Shown one piece after another: positions 10,740-21,433 of a stretch of DNA of 64,000 bases (the first letter of the stretch is position 1; each line of letters begins with the position of its first letter). Under the pieces are notes generated by a model. That model was given only the letters and a program-made list of their open reading frames with translations. It had not been told where the DNA came from and did not search any database. This DNA is from Symbiodinium natans (lineage: Eukaryota > Sar > Dinophyceae > Suessiales > Symbiodiniaceae). A program made the translations under genes and the position numbers. The DNA is taken from the NCBI GenBank assembly GCA_905221605.1, contig CAJNDS010002437.1:287001-351000 (forward strand). Reading direction: 5' to 3'.

Positions 10740-11701
10740 CCTACTCGAAGATGGCAGACGTCCGAATCGCGCGCGGCTGCGAGATCTGTTCATCTTCTGT
10801 GTCCGGCAAGTGTGCAGCTTAGGCCAAGACTTCCGCCAGCCGGTCAGGCCATGATGCATGGCTATTGCACGACGCAACGATTGCAGCACACATCGTAACA
10901 TGGAGCCATTGCCCAAGACCCCTAAACCCGACACCCTGAGTCAGAATCTTGAGCCCTCCTACCTGAGCCTAAACCCGACACCCTGAAACCTAAACCCGAA
11001 CTCTATCTCTAAGTGTACCCAGCATGGCGCCCTGCTTGAACCGCAAGTTCCGACAGGGGCAGCTGAAGAAGCCAGCGAGGCGTGGGTGTGCTCTTGGTCT
11101 TGGGAAGATCTGTTTAGGGTTTAGGGTTTAGGGTTTAGGGTTTAGGGTTTAGGGTTTAGGGTATGTAACCCCTCAACCCGGGGTTTCTGGGCTTCGAATT
11201 TGGGGATACGAGTCTGACTAGCCAGGGTCGTATGTCCTCGCCAGCAAGACCGGGAGATTCGAAGCGAATAGGATCAGCCTCTTGAGGTTCATAGTTCAGG
11301 GCTTCAAGAGTTTGGGTTTAGGGTTCAGGGTTTAGGGTTCAGGGTTTAGGGTTTAGGATTTAGGGTTTAGGGTGGATTAGTAAGTCATCCGACTCAACAG
11401 CTTCCTTCGGCAAGGCGAGCGCCGTGACAGGTGGCCGCTGGAGCCTTGCTTGGCGCCGAGAGTTTCTATTACTTCTATTAATTATAGGGTTCTTAAGGGA
11501 GGGTTTAGGGTTTAGGGTTTAGGGTTTAGGGGGTAGGTACCTAGGGAACCTTGGGGATTCTTAGGGAGCCTTAGGGAGTAGTGGAGAGCATTCGGGAACC
11601 TTGGGTTACACACCCCGCTTGAACCCCCTTCCCTTAAGAACCCGATAAACTAGGGCACCAACAAATGTAAGTAGGGTTTATAGGGCTTGGGGCTTCTAAG
11701 T

Positions 11702-11793
11702 TGGGATGTTCCCCCCTTGTGCTAGCAGTCCTTAATAGAGACCACTATAATCCCTATTGAGGGCTTTTCGTAGAAGGGGGGGAACATCCCAGC
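11702..11793. mobile_element. TIR-D MITE-like element
   Basis: GGGATGTTCCCCCCTTGT ... GGGGGGAACATCCC; internal agtccttaatag and ccctattga. Confidence 0.75.
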
Positions 11794-12282
11794 TTAGAAG
11801 CCTCAAGTTCCTGTGCACGCTGCATTGCGAAAGCATGAGATCCGAAAGCCGACTTGTGCTGGTCTCCAGACCACGCATCACGCAGACGAGTGCCTCCCAA
11901 GCTCTTTGTAGAACTGATCAACTGCTGGATATCCAAAACAAAATCAGAAATATGCCTAATAACCCTAAACCCTAAACCCTCCTGTATGCCCAAATAGCCC
12001 TACTCGTGGTCGAGCGGCTTTCGTTTGTTGCTGAGGACTGGAGCCTTTGTGGCAACCGCTTGCTGGCTGCCACTCGGTGACCACAGTCATGCAAGAACAG
12101 TGAGGTTGGTAAATGGTTTGAAACCCTGAACCCTAAACCCGAAACCCTAAACCCTATAAACCCTAAACTCTAAACCCTAAACCTTTGGGGTGCAGGGTTC
12201 GAGGCGCGATGCGCGAATGTTTGCGCCAGCACCATGGCTAATCAGCGTTGGACATGTCAGGCTGCTGTCCTGGCTCATAGGG

Positions 12283-12406
12283 AGGGGTTTCCGAAATTAG
12301 GGTTTAGCGTTTAGGGTTTAGGGTCCAGGGTTTAGGGTTTGGGGGGTCCCTTTCAGGGGATTCTAGAATATTTGGGTATAAAGGGGTACCCCTATGTTGG
12401 AAAGCT
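12283..12406. mobile_element. TIR-A element carrying an internal telomeric insertion
   Basis: GGGGTTTCCGAAATTAGG is followed by TTTAGCG/TTTAGGG units (12299-12345) before element sequence resumes (gtccctttcaggggattctag). Confidence 0.7.
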
Positions 12407-12438
12407 CATATTCTTGACAAAATTGACTTCCCAGATAA

Positions 12439-12531
12439 GGGGGGTTTACGGTCTGAGGGGTACCTTATTGGGGGTGCTTTCTAGTACTATTTGGGGTCGA
12501 TAACAGGGGCCCCTGATTATCGCAAACCCCC
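12439..12531. mobile_element. TIR-A element
   Basis: GGGGGTTTACGG ... CGCAAACCCCC. Confidence 0.75.
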
Positions 12532-13057
12532 ATATGCTTGAGTGCTTCCGCCGTTCCAATTTTCACGTCGCGCGTGCACTGCACGCTTTCGGAGAGTCCA
12601 TGTCGAACATACCGGCCTCCGCTCATTTCATTCGCTTAGGTGCTTGGTGCCCCATCCAGGAATACGGTGAACCTGTGGATGGTGGGTGAAGGACTGCCTT
12701 GAGCCATCGGACAATGGTTGGACACACACATTGTCAGCTGTCGCACAGGCAATCGGCCAAGTGCCGCCTACTCCTTGCAGACAGGCTGAGAACAGTCTCG
12801 CGTCATTGCAGCGCAGATGATGCCACCCACGATTGTATCAGCAAAGCAAAGGCGTTGCTTGAGTGTTGTTGGGGGAAGGGTAGCTGCTTCACGTGCAACG
12901 CCGCGCCGCCGACAAGGCTGCTGTGTGAAGCATGCAGTTGCTGAAAGCTGCTGAAGTATGTACGCTGATCGCCCGGTATGCTTCCAGGGTTAGAGCCAAT
13001 CCCTGAACCGGCTACCCCACAGGAGCAAAGTAGCAAGGACATCAAGTTACACGGCTT

Positions 13058-13300
13058 AAGGTTTAGGGTTTAGGGTTTAGGGTTTAGGGTTTAGGGTTTA
13101 GGGTTTAGGGTTTAGGGTTTAGGGCACTTGCTGCGCTGTTGCTGCCGCCAGCCCAGAGAGGCCATGTTGAGGCCAGGGAGAACTGCTTCGCTGTCGGGTT
13201 TTGCTCGGCTTCGTGCCCAAAGCCAGGATTCAACCCCTAAACCCTAAACCCTAAACCCTGAACCCTGAACCCTAAACCCTAAACCCTAAACCCTAACCCT
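13058..13300. repeat. Two interstitial telomeric arrays of opposite orientation (13058-13124, 13227-13302)
   Basis: A TTTAGGG run and a CCCTAAA/CCCTGAA run flank an island of about 100 bp open in a + frame (LAALLLPPAQRGHVEARENC). Confidence 0.9.
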
Positions 13301-13588
13301 AAAGCAGCGCGGGGAGGCGGAAGGCTCACAGATCCCCGAGCTCTACAGCACAGAATCGAATTTAGGGTTGGGGGTTTAGGGCGGAGATTCGTCACTCTCT
13401 TCCTTGAGTGCAGATGTTTGATATGTCAGGGTTGCGTCATACGAGAAAATAAGAACTCAGACGCCTGTAGGACGGACATGGCGCGGGAAACTTCCACTGC
13501 CCGGGCACAGCTTAAGCTGGTGCCGAGTCATGAGGCTGCTGCCTCAGCCCTGCCTTAAGCCATCCTATACTGGCCTTATACCCTACTG

Positions 13589-13692
13589 GGAGGCTCAGGG
13601 TACTTATATAAGCCAAGTCTAAGTGTAGTTATAGGGGTATAATTGGGTTATAAGTGCAGTTATAACTGGGTTACTAAGTACCATGAGCCTCC
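13589..13692. mobile_element. TIR-E element
   Basis: GGAGGCTCAGGGTACTTA ... TAAGTACCATGAGCCTCC. Confidence 0.75.
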
Positions 13693-13818
13693 AAGTACTG
13701 CTATCTCTGCCCATCTCAACCGCCATGCGGTTCGGCGTAGGCAGGTTGAAGAGTTAGGGCCTTGGGACGAGACATGACATGCAGCAACTTCAGACTTCAG
13801 TGCACTTCATGCGTGCAC

Positions 13819-13927
13819 AGAGGGTCCATTTGTAGTACTATTCTGGACTACTAAGGCACCCCAAAAACCACACCAAGAAGGGTTTTGGGGTGCCTAGTTC
13901 CAGAATTGTACTACAAATGGACCTCTA
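13819..13927. mobile_element. TIR-B element
   Basis: AGAGGGTCCATTTGTAGTAC ... GTACTACAAATGGACCTCT, followed immediately by CCCTAA repeats. Confidence 0.8.
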
Positions 13928-14383
13928 AAACCCTAAGCCCTAAACCCTACACCCTAAACCCTAAACCCTAAACCGCGCGTGAAGCCTTAGTTCGATGGCG
14001 CTCAGGAAGAGTGGAGCCGTCACTTGCCCAGCAGCCTGCGCGGCTATTCTCCAGGCCCAAGCTGCTCTGGGCATCACTTGGAGAATCGGTTTTTGTTTAT
14101 GGTTTTGTCAATGTATCTGTTTAATTTAAGTAACATACACATATTATGTATACATATATAGAAACATATATATATATATGTATGTATATATATATATAAT
14201 AATGTGTATATAGAATGATATGTGTGTGTCATAGACATATATATATATATATAGATACGTACATACATATGCAGGACCGTTCCCTGGCAGGTTCTACAGC
14301 TGCTCCGGATGCTGCCGAGTCTCCGCTCTCTCCAGGAATTCCTGCACCCAGCCTCCCCCGGGTTTGTGGGCTCTGGAAGATCT

Positions 14384-14490
14384 GGGGGCTTACGATTTTT
14401 CAGGGTACCTTATTGGGGGGTCCCTATTTATCAGGGAATTCTAGTATTTGGGGGGCTATTATAGTATAGGGGTACCTTATGTTCGTAGAT
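14384..14490. mobile_element. TIR-A element, right end diverged
   Basis: GGGGGCTTACG, GGTACCTTATTGGGG and the internal ctagtatttgggg motif are present. Confidence 0.6.
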
Positions 14491-15249
14491 ATGGTCGCTT
14501 CTCTGAATTAGCGTCCCTTTTTGGTTACTTTCATAAGGCGGCCCCGCATAATAAGTGTACCCAAAAGGAAACCATAATTAGAACCGACCATTGTCTTGAT
14601 CCCAGTTCTCTTGCAGGAGAGAGCCCGACACCGTCACCGGCCTCTTGCATTTTCGGACAACGCAGGAGCCTGCCGAAGAAAGGAATCCATCAGATTTTAT
14701 GAATGTACGACCCCGTGTGGATTTCAAATCTGTTGACATCTGTTGACCTAGATGTCCAGGACATCCCTGACGGTCGATCTGCGACATGCTGCTCGCGACA
14801 GCAGCGAGCCCATGAAGACAGCAGGCCTGAACCTTTGCATCTCTTGTTTCAGGGTGCTTCTGCATGATTTCGCTGTGTGAGAAACCTGCGAAACATCCTG
14901 AACAATCTGAACCATGCACGGGCATGGTCACGCGCTGCAGATGTGGCGAGCTCCTGGCACGATGATGAGGACAGGATCTCTGCCTGTCAGTGACCTTTCA
15001 AGTTGTACCATTTTTTCACCGTCACCTGCGCAACTGGGGGCCCTTGGAGCACAGAAGTGAGTCCCTACGAATCACCTGTTTAGATTCCTCCAGGACCACC
15101 GTGCCCTCAACACGCGCCAGGGCAAGGGAGCTGAATCGGCAGCTTTGCACCAAGCTCTACAGGCCTCTCTAGATGGGATGGCCGGTGCATGCAGCCGCCT
15201 TCGCGGACCGGATGTAGTCAGTGCACCTTGCCTGAACTTGGGGACGAAG

Positions 15250-15354
15250 CCCAAAGGGTCCATTTGTACTACTATGGAATAAGGTACCCACAAACCATAC
15301 TAAAGAGGGTTTTGGGGTACCTAAGTCCATAAGAGTACTACAAATGGACCCTCT
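15250..15354. mobile_element. TIR-B element
   Basis: AAAGGGTCCATTTGTACTAC ... GTACTACAAATGGACCCTC. Confidence 0.8.
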
Positions 15355-15449
15355 GGGAAACTTACTCAGAGCGCTGCAGTCACAGTCAGCCCTGCAAGGG
15401 ACAGCTCAGGTAATTGAAAATGGAGAGCTGACTGCCGGAGTCCTGGAAG

Positions 15450-15990
15450 GGCGGTTTAGGGTTTAGGGCTTTAGGGTTTAGGGTTTAGGGTTTAGGGTTT
15501 AGGGTTTAGGGTTTAGGGTTTAGGGTTTAGGGTAAGGAAGGGAGCCCATGGGTGCGATTTATCGTGTACTCAGGTCTTGGGCTTTGCGCCGCCGATCGCT
15601 CACATGCAGCAGGACGGCCCGGAACCATGCTGGAACCCACAAGAGGTTCCAAATTCGGTGCCCAAATAAAACCATACAAAATAGGGTTTTTTTTTTTTTT
15701 TTGGGGGGGGGGGGGGTCCCTAATTCCATAGTTGTACTACAAATGGACACCCAAACCCTAAACCCTGAACCCTGTAACCCTAAACCCTCTGAGATAGAAC
15801 TCCATGACTCCGTTTGTCAGGAGATCGCCTGGCCCTTAAATCGTTTGACTCTGCGGCAGTCAGACTTCAAAATGCAGCGGTCTTGCTTCCTTTCGCATGC
15901 AGTGGTTTAGGGTTTAGGGTTTAGGGTTTAGGGTTTAGGGTTTAGGGTTTAGGGTTTAGGGTTTAGGGTTTAGGGTTTAGGGTTTAGGGG
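15450..15990 (+). repeat. Telomeric arrays at 15453-15533 and 15904-15988
   Basis: Two long TTTAGGG runs around a damaged TIR-B copy; the second is followed flush by an open + frame (ASEAASLKRSSELANEILSM). Confidence 0.9.
15660..15750. mobile_element. TIR-B element, left end lost, internal T/G runs
   Basis: aaccatacaaaatagggttt, then T15 and G13 runs, then TACTACAAATGGACAC abutting CCCTAAA repeats. Confidence 0.6.
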
Positions 15991-16106
15991 CCGCCTCCGA
16001 GGCAGCATCTTTGAAACGAAGCTCAGAACTTGCGAATGAAATCCTGTCCATGGAGGCGGGAGCTTTGTTTTAACAGGGGTTTAGGGTTTAGGGTTTAGGG
16101 TTTAGG

Positions 16107-16204
16107 ATGTTCACTCTTATACTAGCAGTCCTTAATAGGGACTATAGTACCCCCCCTTATTAGAATCCCTACTAAGGAATGTTGGTATAAGGAGGAACAT
16201 CCCA
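16107..16204. mobile_element. TIR-D element abutting a telomeric array
   Basis: GATGTTCACTCTTATACTAGCAG ... GGTATAAGGAGGAACATCCC directly after TTTAGGG units. Confidence 0.7.
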
Positions 16205-16430
16205 AGTTTAGGGTTGCAAAGTTTGTGCGTGGTTTCTTCGTGTCGAAAGGCTGAGGACGAGCTCCACGAAGGAAGTTCCATGAACGAGCCGACCAGGTAT
16301 CAACTGGGGGTTTAATTGGGGTGTGTTTAGGGTTTAGGGTTTAGGGTTTAGGGTTTAGGGTTTAGGGTTTAGGGTTTAGGGTTTAGGGTTCTCTTCCGGT
16401 CTTGAAGTCTTGATGTATTTTGTGTTCCAG

Positions 16431-16757
16431 ATTGATTTTGGTCTGTCTGAGTTGTTGTGCGTTCTTTGCCCATGCGGTAACACCAACAGCAGGGCAAATG
16501 GCTTCATCCGCTCGACACAAAGACACCTCGGCCAACATGTCCGCATATGGTCGAAACACGGACCCAGAACAGGGCCCTGCCCGAGTCCCGTGCGGGTTTG
16601 CACAAGGTCCGCGCGAAGTGGAGCGCAGAACGACCTAACGAATGGTAGAGCCTACACAACCCCGCTGGAGATGTTCAGCTCATCCGTGCAAGTGACATGG
16701 GGCATGGGAAGCTATGAGTCCGATAGAGGGTCGACGAATTCGATGCTCGCACATTGA
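16431..16757 (+). CDS. Possible second kinase exon (DFGLS motif)
   Basis: Directly after a good acceptor (tattttgtgttccag) the frame reads IDFGLSELL, matching kinase subdomain VII (the DFG loop) with an intact Asp. The frame stays open to 16757, but downstream residues do not show an obvious APE motif and an unseen donor shortly after 16455 is likely. The preceding intron contains a TTTAGGG array (16327-16390). The motif is short, so chance cannot be excluded. Confidence 0.3.
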   Translation: MDFGLSELLCVLCPCGNTNSRANGFIRSTQRHLGQHVRIWSKHGPRTGPCPSPVRVCTRSARSGAQNDLTNGRAYTTPLEMFSSSVQVTWGMGSYESDRGSTNSMLAH

Positions 16758-17349
16758 CTTGTTGAAAGTGTGTCTACTGTCCTGGTTTTGCTCAATCCAG
16801 TGAACTTAACGCTCCACTTTGTGTCCTACATGTTGTGTGGAAGCAGTCTGGCAAGACCATGCGCCTTGAATGTATGCGACGTGTGCTTGTGGGGAATGTC
16901 CGCTTGCAAAACAAGTACTGAAAGCACATCTAACGATTAAGCTTGTGAAGCACCGTGGATGATTCGAGCAGGTTGGTTTCATGAAACGTGGTGCTCTCTG
17001 GAGTGTCTTTGCAATGCTTTGGGAAGCTGCGGAATAGCTGACTGGTTTAGACAGAGCGGTTGCATGTAGAATGAATGCTGAACCGTACATCTTTGTGCCG
17101 TAGAATGCACAAAAGTGCAGCATGTTTTGGGCATGCCAAGGCATGCATGCTAGTGACAGTGCATCTTGTTGCAGAAACATCAACGACCCTTGTGCAGTAT
17201 GTTGCACAAAGAGGCGGCAAGAACGCTTGTCCGCAAAATGCATGAGCACTTCTGACCGTGCATCTTGCTCCAGAAGCGGTCAATAGCTTGTGCCGCATGC
17301 TGTACAAGGTACCAAGACTCAGAACCGGTGTTCACGACCCCCCTCGCAG
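16758..17349. other. No gene assigned; internally repetitive segment
   Basis: Contains no telomeric array and no convincing exon. A short motif (gacagtgcatcttgttgcag near 17154; gaccgtgcatcttgctccag near 17254) recurs about 100 bp apart, hinting at a diverged tandem duplication. A 147-codon antisense frame covers it but lacks splice or domain support. Confidence 0.3.
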
Positions 17350-18450
17350 GGCTGCAGAGATGGAGAAGAGCCTCATAGACAAGGACCTGCGGCTGCAGGG
17401 CCAAGATGACTCTTTGTGTTCCATAGCGAGCGGCCAGCTGTCATGAGGACAGAGAAATCATCGCGCTGCGCCAAGCGCTGCACGAAGAACGAGATGCTCG
17501 ATCTGCCACAGAGGCTGACGCGTATGTATGTGTAGCTGCATTTGCATGTGCATTTGCATCTGCATCTGCATCTGCATCTGCTCTGTGTGTGTGTATGTAT
17601 ATACACATGCATGCGCAAATCAACACTCGCATTTGCGTGGTCACCACCACAAGGGGAGGAAATCCTAACCCCGAAACGCTTCAGTAGCCTAATCTTGCTT
17701 ACATCAGATGGCTCCCTGCCTGCCCCCAGCAGACACACTGTTCCTGAACGCAAAACTGTGCATAATGTGGTCAGCTGGTCAGCTGACCCTGAGCCTTTGA
17801 AAAACCCTTAAACCCTTACTACCCGTAACGCCCTTAACACCCTTATATAAACCCTTGCCCTAAGGGTCCATGTACCCATCTAGTATATATTTGGGCCCTA
17901 AAGCTACTACATGGAAACCCCTTTAAGGCCCAAGTATATACTATATAGGTACATGGACCCTTTGGGACACTGATAGAATCACCGGAAGTCGCTGGAAAGG
18001 CCAAGCTGCGCGAGGTGCGTGGCACATTACGGCTCCGCGACGAGGTGCTTCGAGTGAAGAACGAGGCGCCGGCTTGCTGGGTGCTGCCAGCATATGGAGG
18101 TTTACGAAAATATCAGGGGTCGCCTTAATATTGACCCCCAAATAGTAACCCCAAGAAGGTACCCCTGATTTCGGAAACCCCCATATGGGTAGTTCTCTAA
18201 ATTCGGTTCCTTTTTTGGGGTCCCCCTATGATCCCCTATGTAACAGCACCCTTAACTAAAAAAACCCAAAACGGGGCCCTCATGCAGTCAACTGCCCATA
18301 TGGCAGCTACATGCTGCTTGCACACCCTAGTAACCAAAATGCGGACAGGAGCTGTCGAATCTGCACATGGAGCTGCATGGCGTTGCGCGAGAGCACTGCG
18401 CGCTGCAGCTGCGCTTGCGACAAGCCGAAGAGTCCAGGCGAGTGCTATGC
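17350..18450 (+). CDS. Coiled-coil protein gene, several exons
   Basis: Exon 17350-17391 encodes AAEMEKSLIDKDL and joins across a 61-nt GC-AG intron (17392-17452) to exon 17453-17520, REIIALRQALHEERDARSAT, giving a continuous heptad-like charged helix. Further helical islands occur at about 17966-18050 (KAKLREVRGTLRLRDEVLRV) and 18349-18450 (ELSNLHMELHGVAREHCALQ). The intron between the last pair contains TIR-A (18096-18182) and a possible TIR-J fragment; the one before contains TIR-C. Heptad character is the only functional clue; partner and role are unknown. Helical islands near 15370 and 16000 may be upstream exons. Confidence 0.5.
17860..17968. mobile_element. TIR-C MITE-like element
   Basis: AAGGGTCCATGTACCCAT ... 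ATAGGTACATGGACCCTTT with inner inverted TTGGGCC(C/T)TA. Confidence 0.8.
18096..18182. mobile_element. TIR-A element with ATAT target duplication
   Basis: GGAGGTTTACG ... CGGAAACCCCC flanked on both sides by ATAT (18092-18095, 18183-18186). Confidence 0.8.
18190..18285. mobile_element. TIR-J degenerate element
   Basis: ttctctaaattcggttccttttttggggt ... acccaaaacggggcc. Related halves at 14495-14580 (ctctgaattagcgtcccttttt), 54196-54260 (ctctaaatcatggcccct) and, inverted, 6433-6465. Confidence 0.45.
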
Positions 18451-19092
18451 CCTAAAGCATTGAAACAGTGGGGGCTGCTTCCCATGGTTCACAGACACGC
18501 TTTTTGAATGCAAAAACATAATATAGTGTAGATCATGCTATATAAATACAAATATAAACATAAATATAAATAAATATATATATATATATATATGTATACT
18601 TGTTCATATAACATATCAAGTAGAACTTAGATGTTCCCACGTCGGCCGCAGCTTCTTGAACTTGCCAGCCGATGAGTGTGTGGTGAGTTCCGTGAAGGCA
18701 GGAAGGTGTCGTTGACGCTTCCTCCGAGCTTGCGTTCTTGCGCCGACAGTGCAGGCTCCTTGAGGCTGGGGGCCTGTGGATTTGGTGCAGGGGTGTTAGA
18801 GTTTAGGGTTTAGGGTTGAGGGTTTGTTCTGTAGTAGACATTTCTGCCAGTGAGAGTGCGAAGACGAAGGAACTGAGACGTTCTTATTGCCCGATGGACA
18901 GCAGAACCCAAGACCGTGACAGGAGATGAATCAACAGTTGCGAGCATCTTGGCAGCAGAGTAGCAGAGGTTTCATCGGAAACTTCGCAAAGCAAGTACCT
19001 TCCATGTCGGCCAGAGCGGTTTGCAGAAATTTGGTACTCGTTGTGGCGCTGATGCAAGCAGGATATGGGTGTCGAGTGTTTTTTCTTGGTTT

Positions 19093-19475
19093 AGGGTTTA
19101 GGATTAGGGTTTAGGGTTTAGGGTTTAGGGTTTAGGGTTTAGGCTTTTAGCTTTAGGCTTTAAGCTTTAGGCTTTAAGCTTTAGGCTTTAGGGCTTAGGG
19201 GGCTTGTAGTTCAGGACCAGCACCAGATGTCGCAGCTCGGCAGCAAGTTCGGTCTTCAGACGCCCGGCATGTTTTTCAATAAAGGTTTTGGGGTTTAGGG
19301 TTTAGGGTTTAGGGTTTAGGGTTTAGGGTTTAGGGTTTAGGGTTTAGAGGCTGAAATGTCGGGAAACCAGTCCGACCCCCTGTGGTCTTGGGACAACATC
19401 CTTCCCCCCCCAGCGGTTGCAACTTAAACCCTAAACCCTAAACCCCAAACCCTAAACCCTAAACCCTAAACCCAA
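19093..19475. repeat. Telomeric arrays at 19093-19145, 19286-19347 (TTTAGGG) and 19423-19474 (CCCTAAA)
   Basis: The first grades into a TTTAGGC/TTTAAGC variant block (19140-19200). Confidence 0.9.
19205..19420 (+). CDS. Putative exons flanking a telomeric intron
   Basis: After an AG in ttgtagttcag the frame reads DQHQMSQLGSKFGLQTPGMF. A TTTAGGG array follows (19286-19347), then AEMSGNQSDPLWSWDNILPP beginning within a few bases of the last TTTAG, which could serve as the acceptor. No domain recognised. Confidence 0.3.
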
Positions 19476-19555
19476 TGTAAGCGTATGCGGGTATACTGTG
19501 GCCGGGGGATGTGAACTGAGAGACCACCCTCCGTCGCCTGGGCTGACTTCCTAGC

Positions 19556-19681
19556 CCAGAGGGTCCGTTTGTAGTACAACTATGGAAACAGGTAGCCCTA
19601 AACCCTAAACCCTAAACCCTAAACCCATGGAGTATTGTTTTTGGGTGCCTAGTTACAGTACTACAGATGGACCCTCTGGGG
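19556..19681. mobile_element. TIR-B element interrupted by a telomeric array
   Basis: CCAGAGGGTCCGTTTGTAG ... GTACTACAGATGGACCCTCTGG with four CCCTAAA units at 19594-19626 in place of part of its centre. Confidence 0.8.
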
Positions 19682-20203
19682 AACCTCTTGCCATGTGCCA
19701 CAGGTTTGGCAAGGCTGTGCACACGCTGGACTGTTATGATCTTGTGCTTGTGGCTCATGTCAGGATTGAGGGTTTAGGGTTTAGGGTTACCATTCCCTAT
19801 GAAGGGGGCAGAGTGGAACAAGTGCTTCGCGGCGTGAGTGTCCGCGATAGTTTCTCAAATGTACCTCACCCATGACCTTCATTCCAAGATGATTACATCG
19901 CAGGCGCGCAGTAGGGGCTGTGTTGTGGGCAACGCCTCGCGCGGACTCGATTCGACTAGATGTCAGATGTGGAGAATGATGCGAAACGTAAAGCAACACC
20001 GATCGGCGTCCAAAAATGGAGTCTGGTACTTCAGAACAGGACCCGGCATTGACCCAAGCTGTTGCAACTTGCAACCGTCAGCGTCCGCGATTGGGTCTTG
20101 CATTTTTGGGAAGGATCCTCATGATCGGATTGGTGAAAAAATGCTCGGCGCATCAATGTCCGCATATGTCCGCGAAGTTCGGTAGGCTCCGAGTTCTTCG
20201 TCA

Positions 20204-20552
20204 TTGGAGGCACAGTGGAGTTTCGCTGGAATTCCCCGAGGTCTGCGACGCCGCCGCCGCTCCCTTCGGCTGAAAAGGAAGCCAAGGCGGAGCTTTGCGG
20301 TTGCTGCTGCAATTGTGCTGGCGCTGCGCTGCTTCAGTGGATTTGTCCAGAAGGTTCCTGCGTTTCCTGCCGAACCTGTCTCGCGAGATGCCTCGAAAGA
20401 GTCTGCAAAGGACTTCATGAAAGGAATAATGCAATAGGATGTTTGCGGCCGCTGATGGAACTTCGTTCGGCAAGCTTGCAATAACAGACACAGGGTACGC
20501 TGAGGCGGCAGCATTGCCTCCGTACATGCAACCATTTGGTTTGCTAGGATTC
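20204..20552 (+). CDS. Candidate N-terminal leader of a targeted protein plus following exon
   Basis: From an ATG at 20204 the frame is strongly Arg-rich, then has a hydrophobic segment (FAVAAAIVLALRCF) followed by SGFVQKVPAFPAEPVSRD, resembling a signal-anchor or the bipartite plastid-targeting leaders of dinoflagellates. The frame stops at 20437. A downstream segment (about 20440-20552) reads GKLAITDTGYAEAAALPPYM in another frame and ends at GAG|GTCCATTTG, the terminus of a TIR-B element. Three antisense frames are also open here. Targeting is inferred from composition only. Confidence 0.35.
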
Positions 20553-20800
20553 CCAGAGGTCCATTTGTAGTATTACTGTGGAATTAGGTACCTAAGAACC
20601 ATACTGAACACGGTTTTGGGGGTACCTAATTCCATCATAGTATACGAGAATAAAGACCCCCAAATAGTTGGGTCCCCATATAATGAGGACCCCAACAAGG
20701 TACCCCTCATATCGTAAGACCCCCAAATGGACCCTCCGGGATGAGGACCCCAATAAGGTACCCCTCATATCGTAAACCCCCAAACGGACCCTCTGGGATT
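20548..20800. mobile_element. TIR-B element with nested, tandemly repeated TIR-A fragments
   Basis: Left TIR-B terminus at 20549; two copies of gaggaccccaa(c/t)aaggtacccc...aatggaccctc(c/t)ggg (20686-20742, 20743-20801) follow, mixing TIR-A and TIR-B ends. Confidence 0.6.
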
Positions 20801-21046
20801 TGTTCCGCAGACTGCAGGACGAGAGAATGGGCAGCCGGGGCAGTCCTGGGCCCTTACCCTCCATCAGCCGCGCAGCCGCGCGCGCCATGTCGTAGGACGC
20901 TGCTGCTAGGTTTTAGGGTTTGGGGTGTGCAAGAGGTAGAAAGCACATTCAGAGTTTGCGTGATTTCACTTTCTTGCAGGAAAGCTGAACTCTTGCCGCC
21001 TGCCATGTTTGGGTGGCTGCTCTTGAGCACCGGATCATGATTCCAG

Positions 21047-21265
21047 GAGGATCGTGAGCCCCCGCATGAGCGCTTTATTCGGCGTTGGCGAGAAATTGTG
21101 CGGAGGTGGCAAAAGAAAGAGCTGCCAAAAGCCATGGAGGAGCTAGGACTTTCGCAGCTGGCTGGTTTCGGGGCTCTCAATTCGTTATGGTTTGCGGGGG
21201 TCAGGCTCTGGAAGTTCTTAAGCCCGCCACACGAATTGCATGTTGATCATGCCGGAGGCCTTTGA
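21047..21265 (+). CDS. Putative exon of 72 codons, unknown
   Basis: Entered after AG in catgattccag, the frame is open for 72 codons to a TGA: EDREPPHERFIRRWREIVRR, then QKKELPKAMEELGLSQLAGF. The first half is Arg/Glu-rich and probably helical. A GT donor near 21200 may end the exon earlier. There is no early ATG, as expected for an internal or terminal exon. Confidence 0.45.
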   Translation, partial: EDREPPHERFIRRWREIVRRWQKKELPKAMEELGLSQLAGFGALNSLWFAGVRLWKFLSPPHELHVDHAGGL

Positions 21266-21307
21266 GCCTTGGCAATTTGCCAAGGTTTTTTCCCAACAGG
21301 TCTATTC

Positions 21308-21433
21308 TGGTTGGTTCCTAGTAGGGAATGAGGGAACGAGGTACCCTCATACCTTCAAGCATATAGATATACATATATATATATATGTATATCTATAGGG
21401 CCCTCATTCCCCCATTCCCTACTAAGGAACCAG
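21308..21433. mobile_element. TIR-F element with an 8-bp target duplication (hAT-like)
   Basis: CTGGTTGGTTCCTAGTAGGG ... CCCTACTAAGGAACCAG, flanked by identical GGTCTATT (21300-21307, 21434-21441). Eight-base duplications are typical of hAT transposons. The centre contains a TA microsatellite. Confidence 0.8.

Noticed and set aside
14578-14931. Minus-strand frame with an armadillo-like look (IMQKHPETRDAKVQACCLHG)
   Set aside because: Attractive spacing, but + strand frames over the same bases are equally protein-like with a strong acceptor (catctcttgtttcag), so the repeat match is not reliable.
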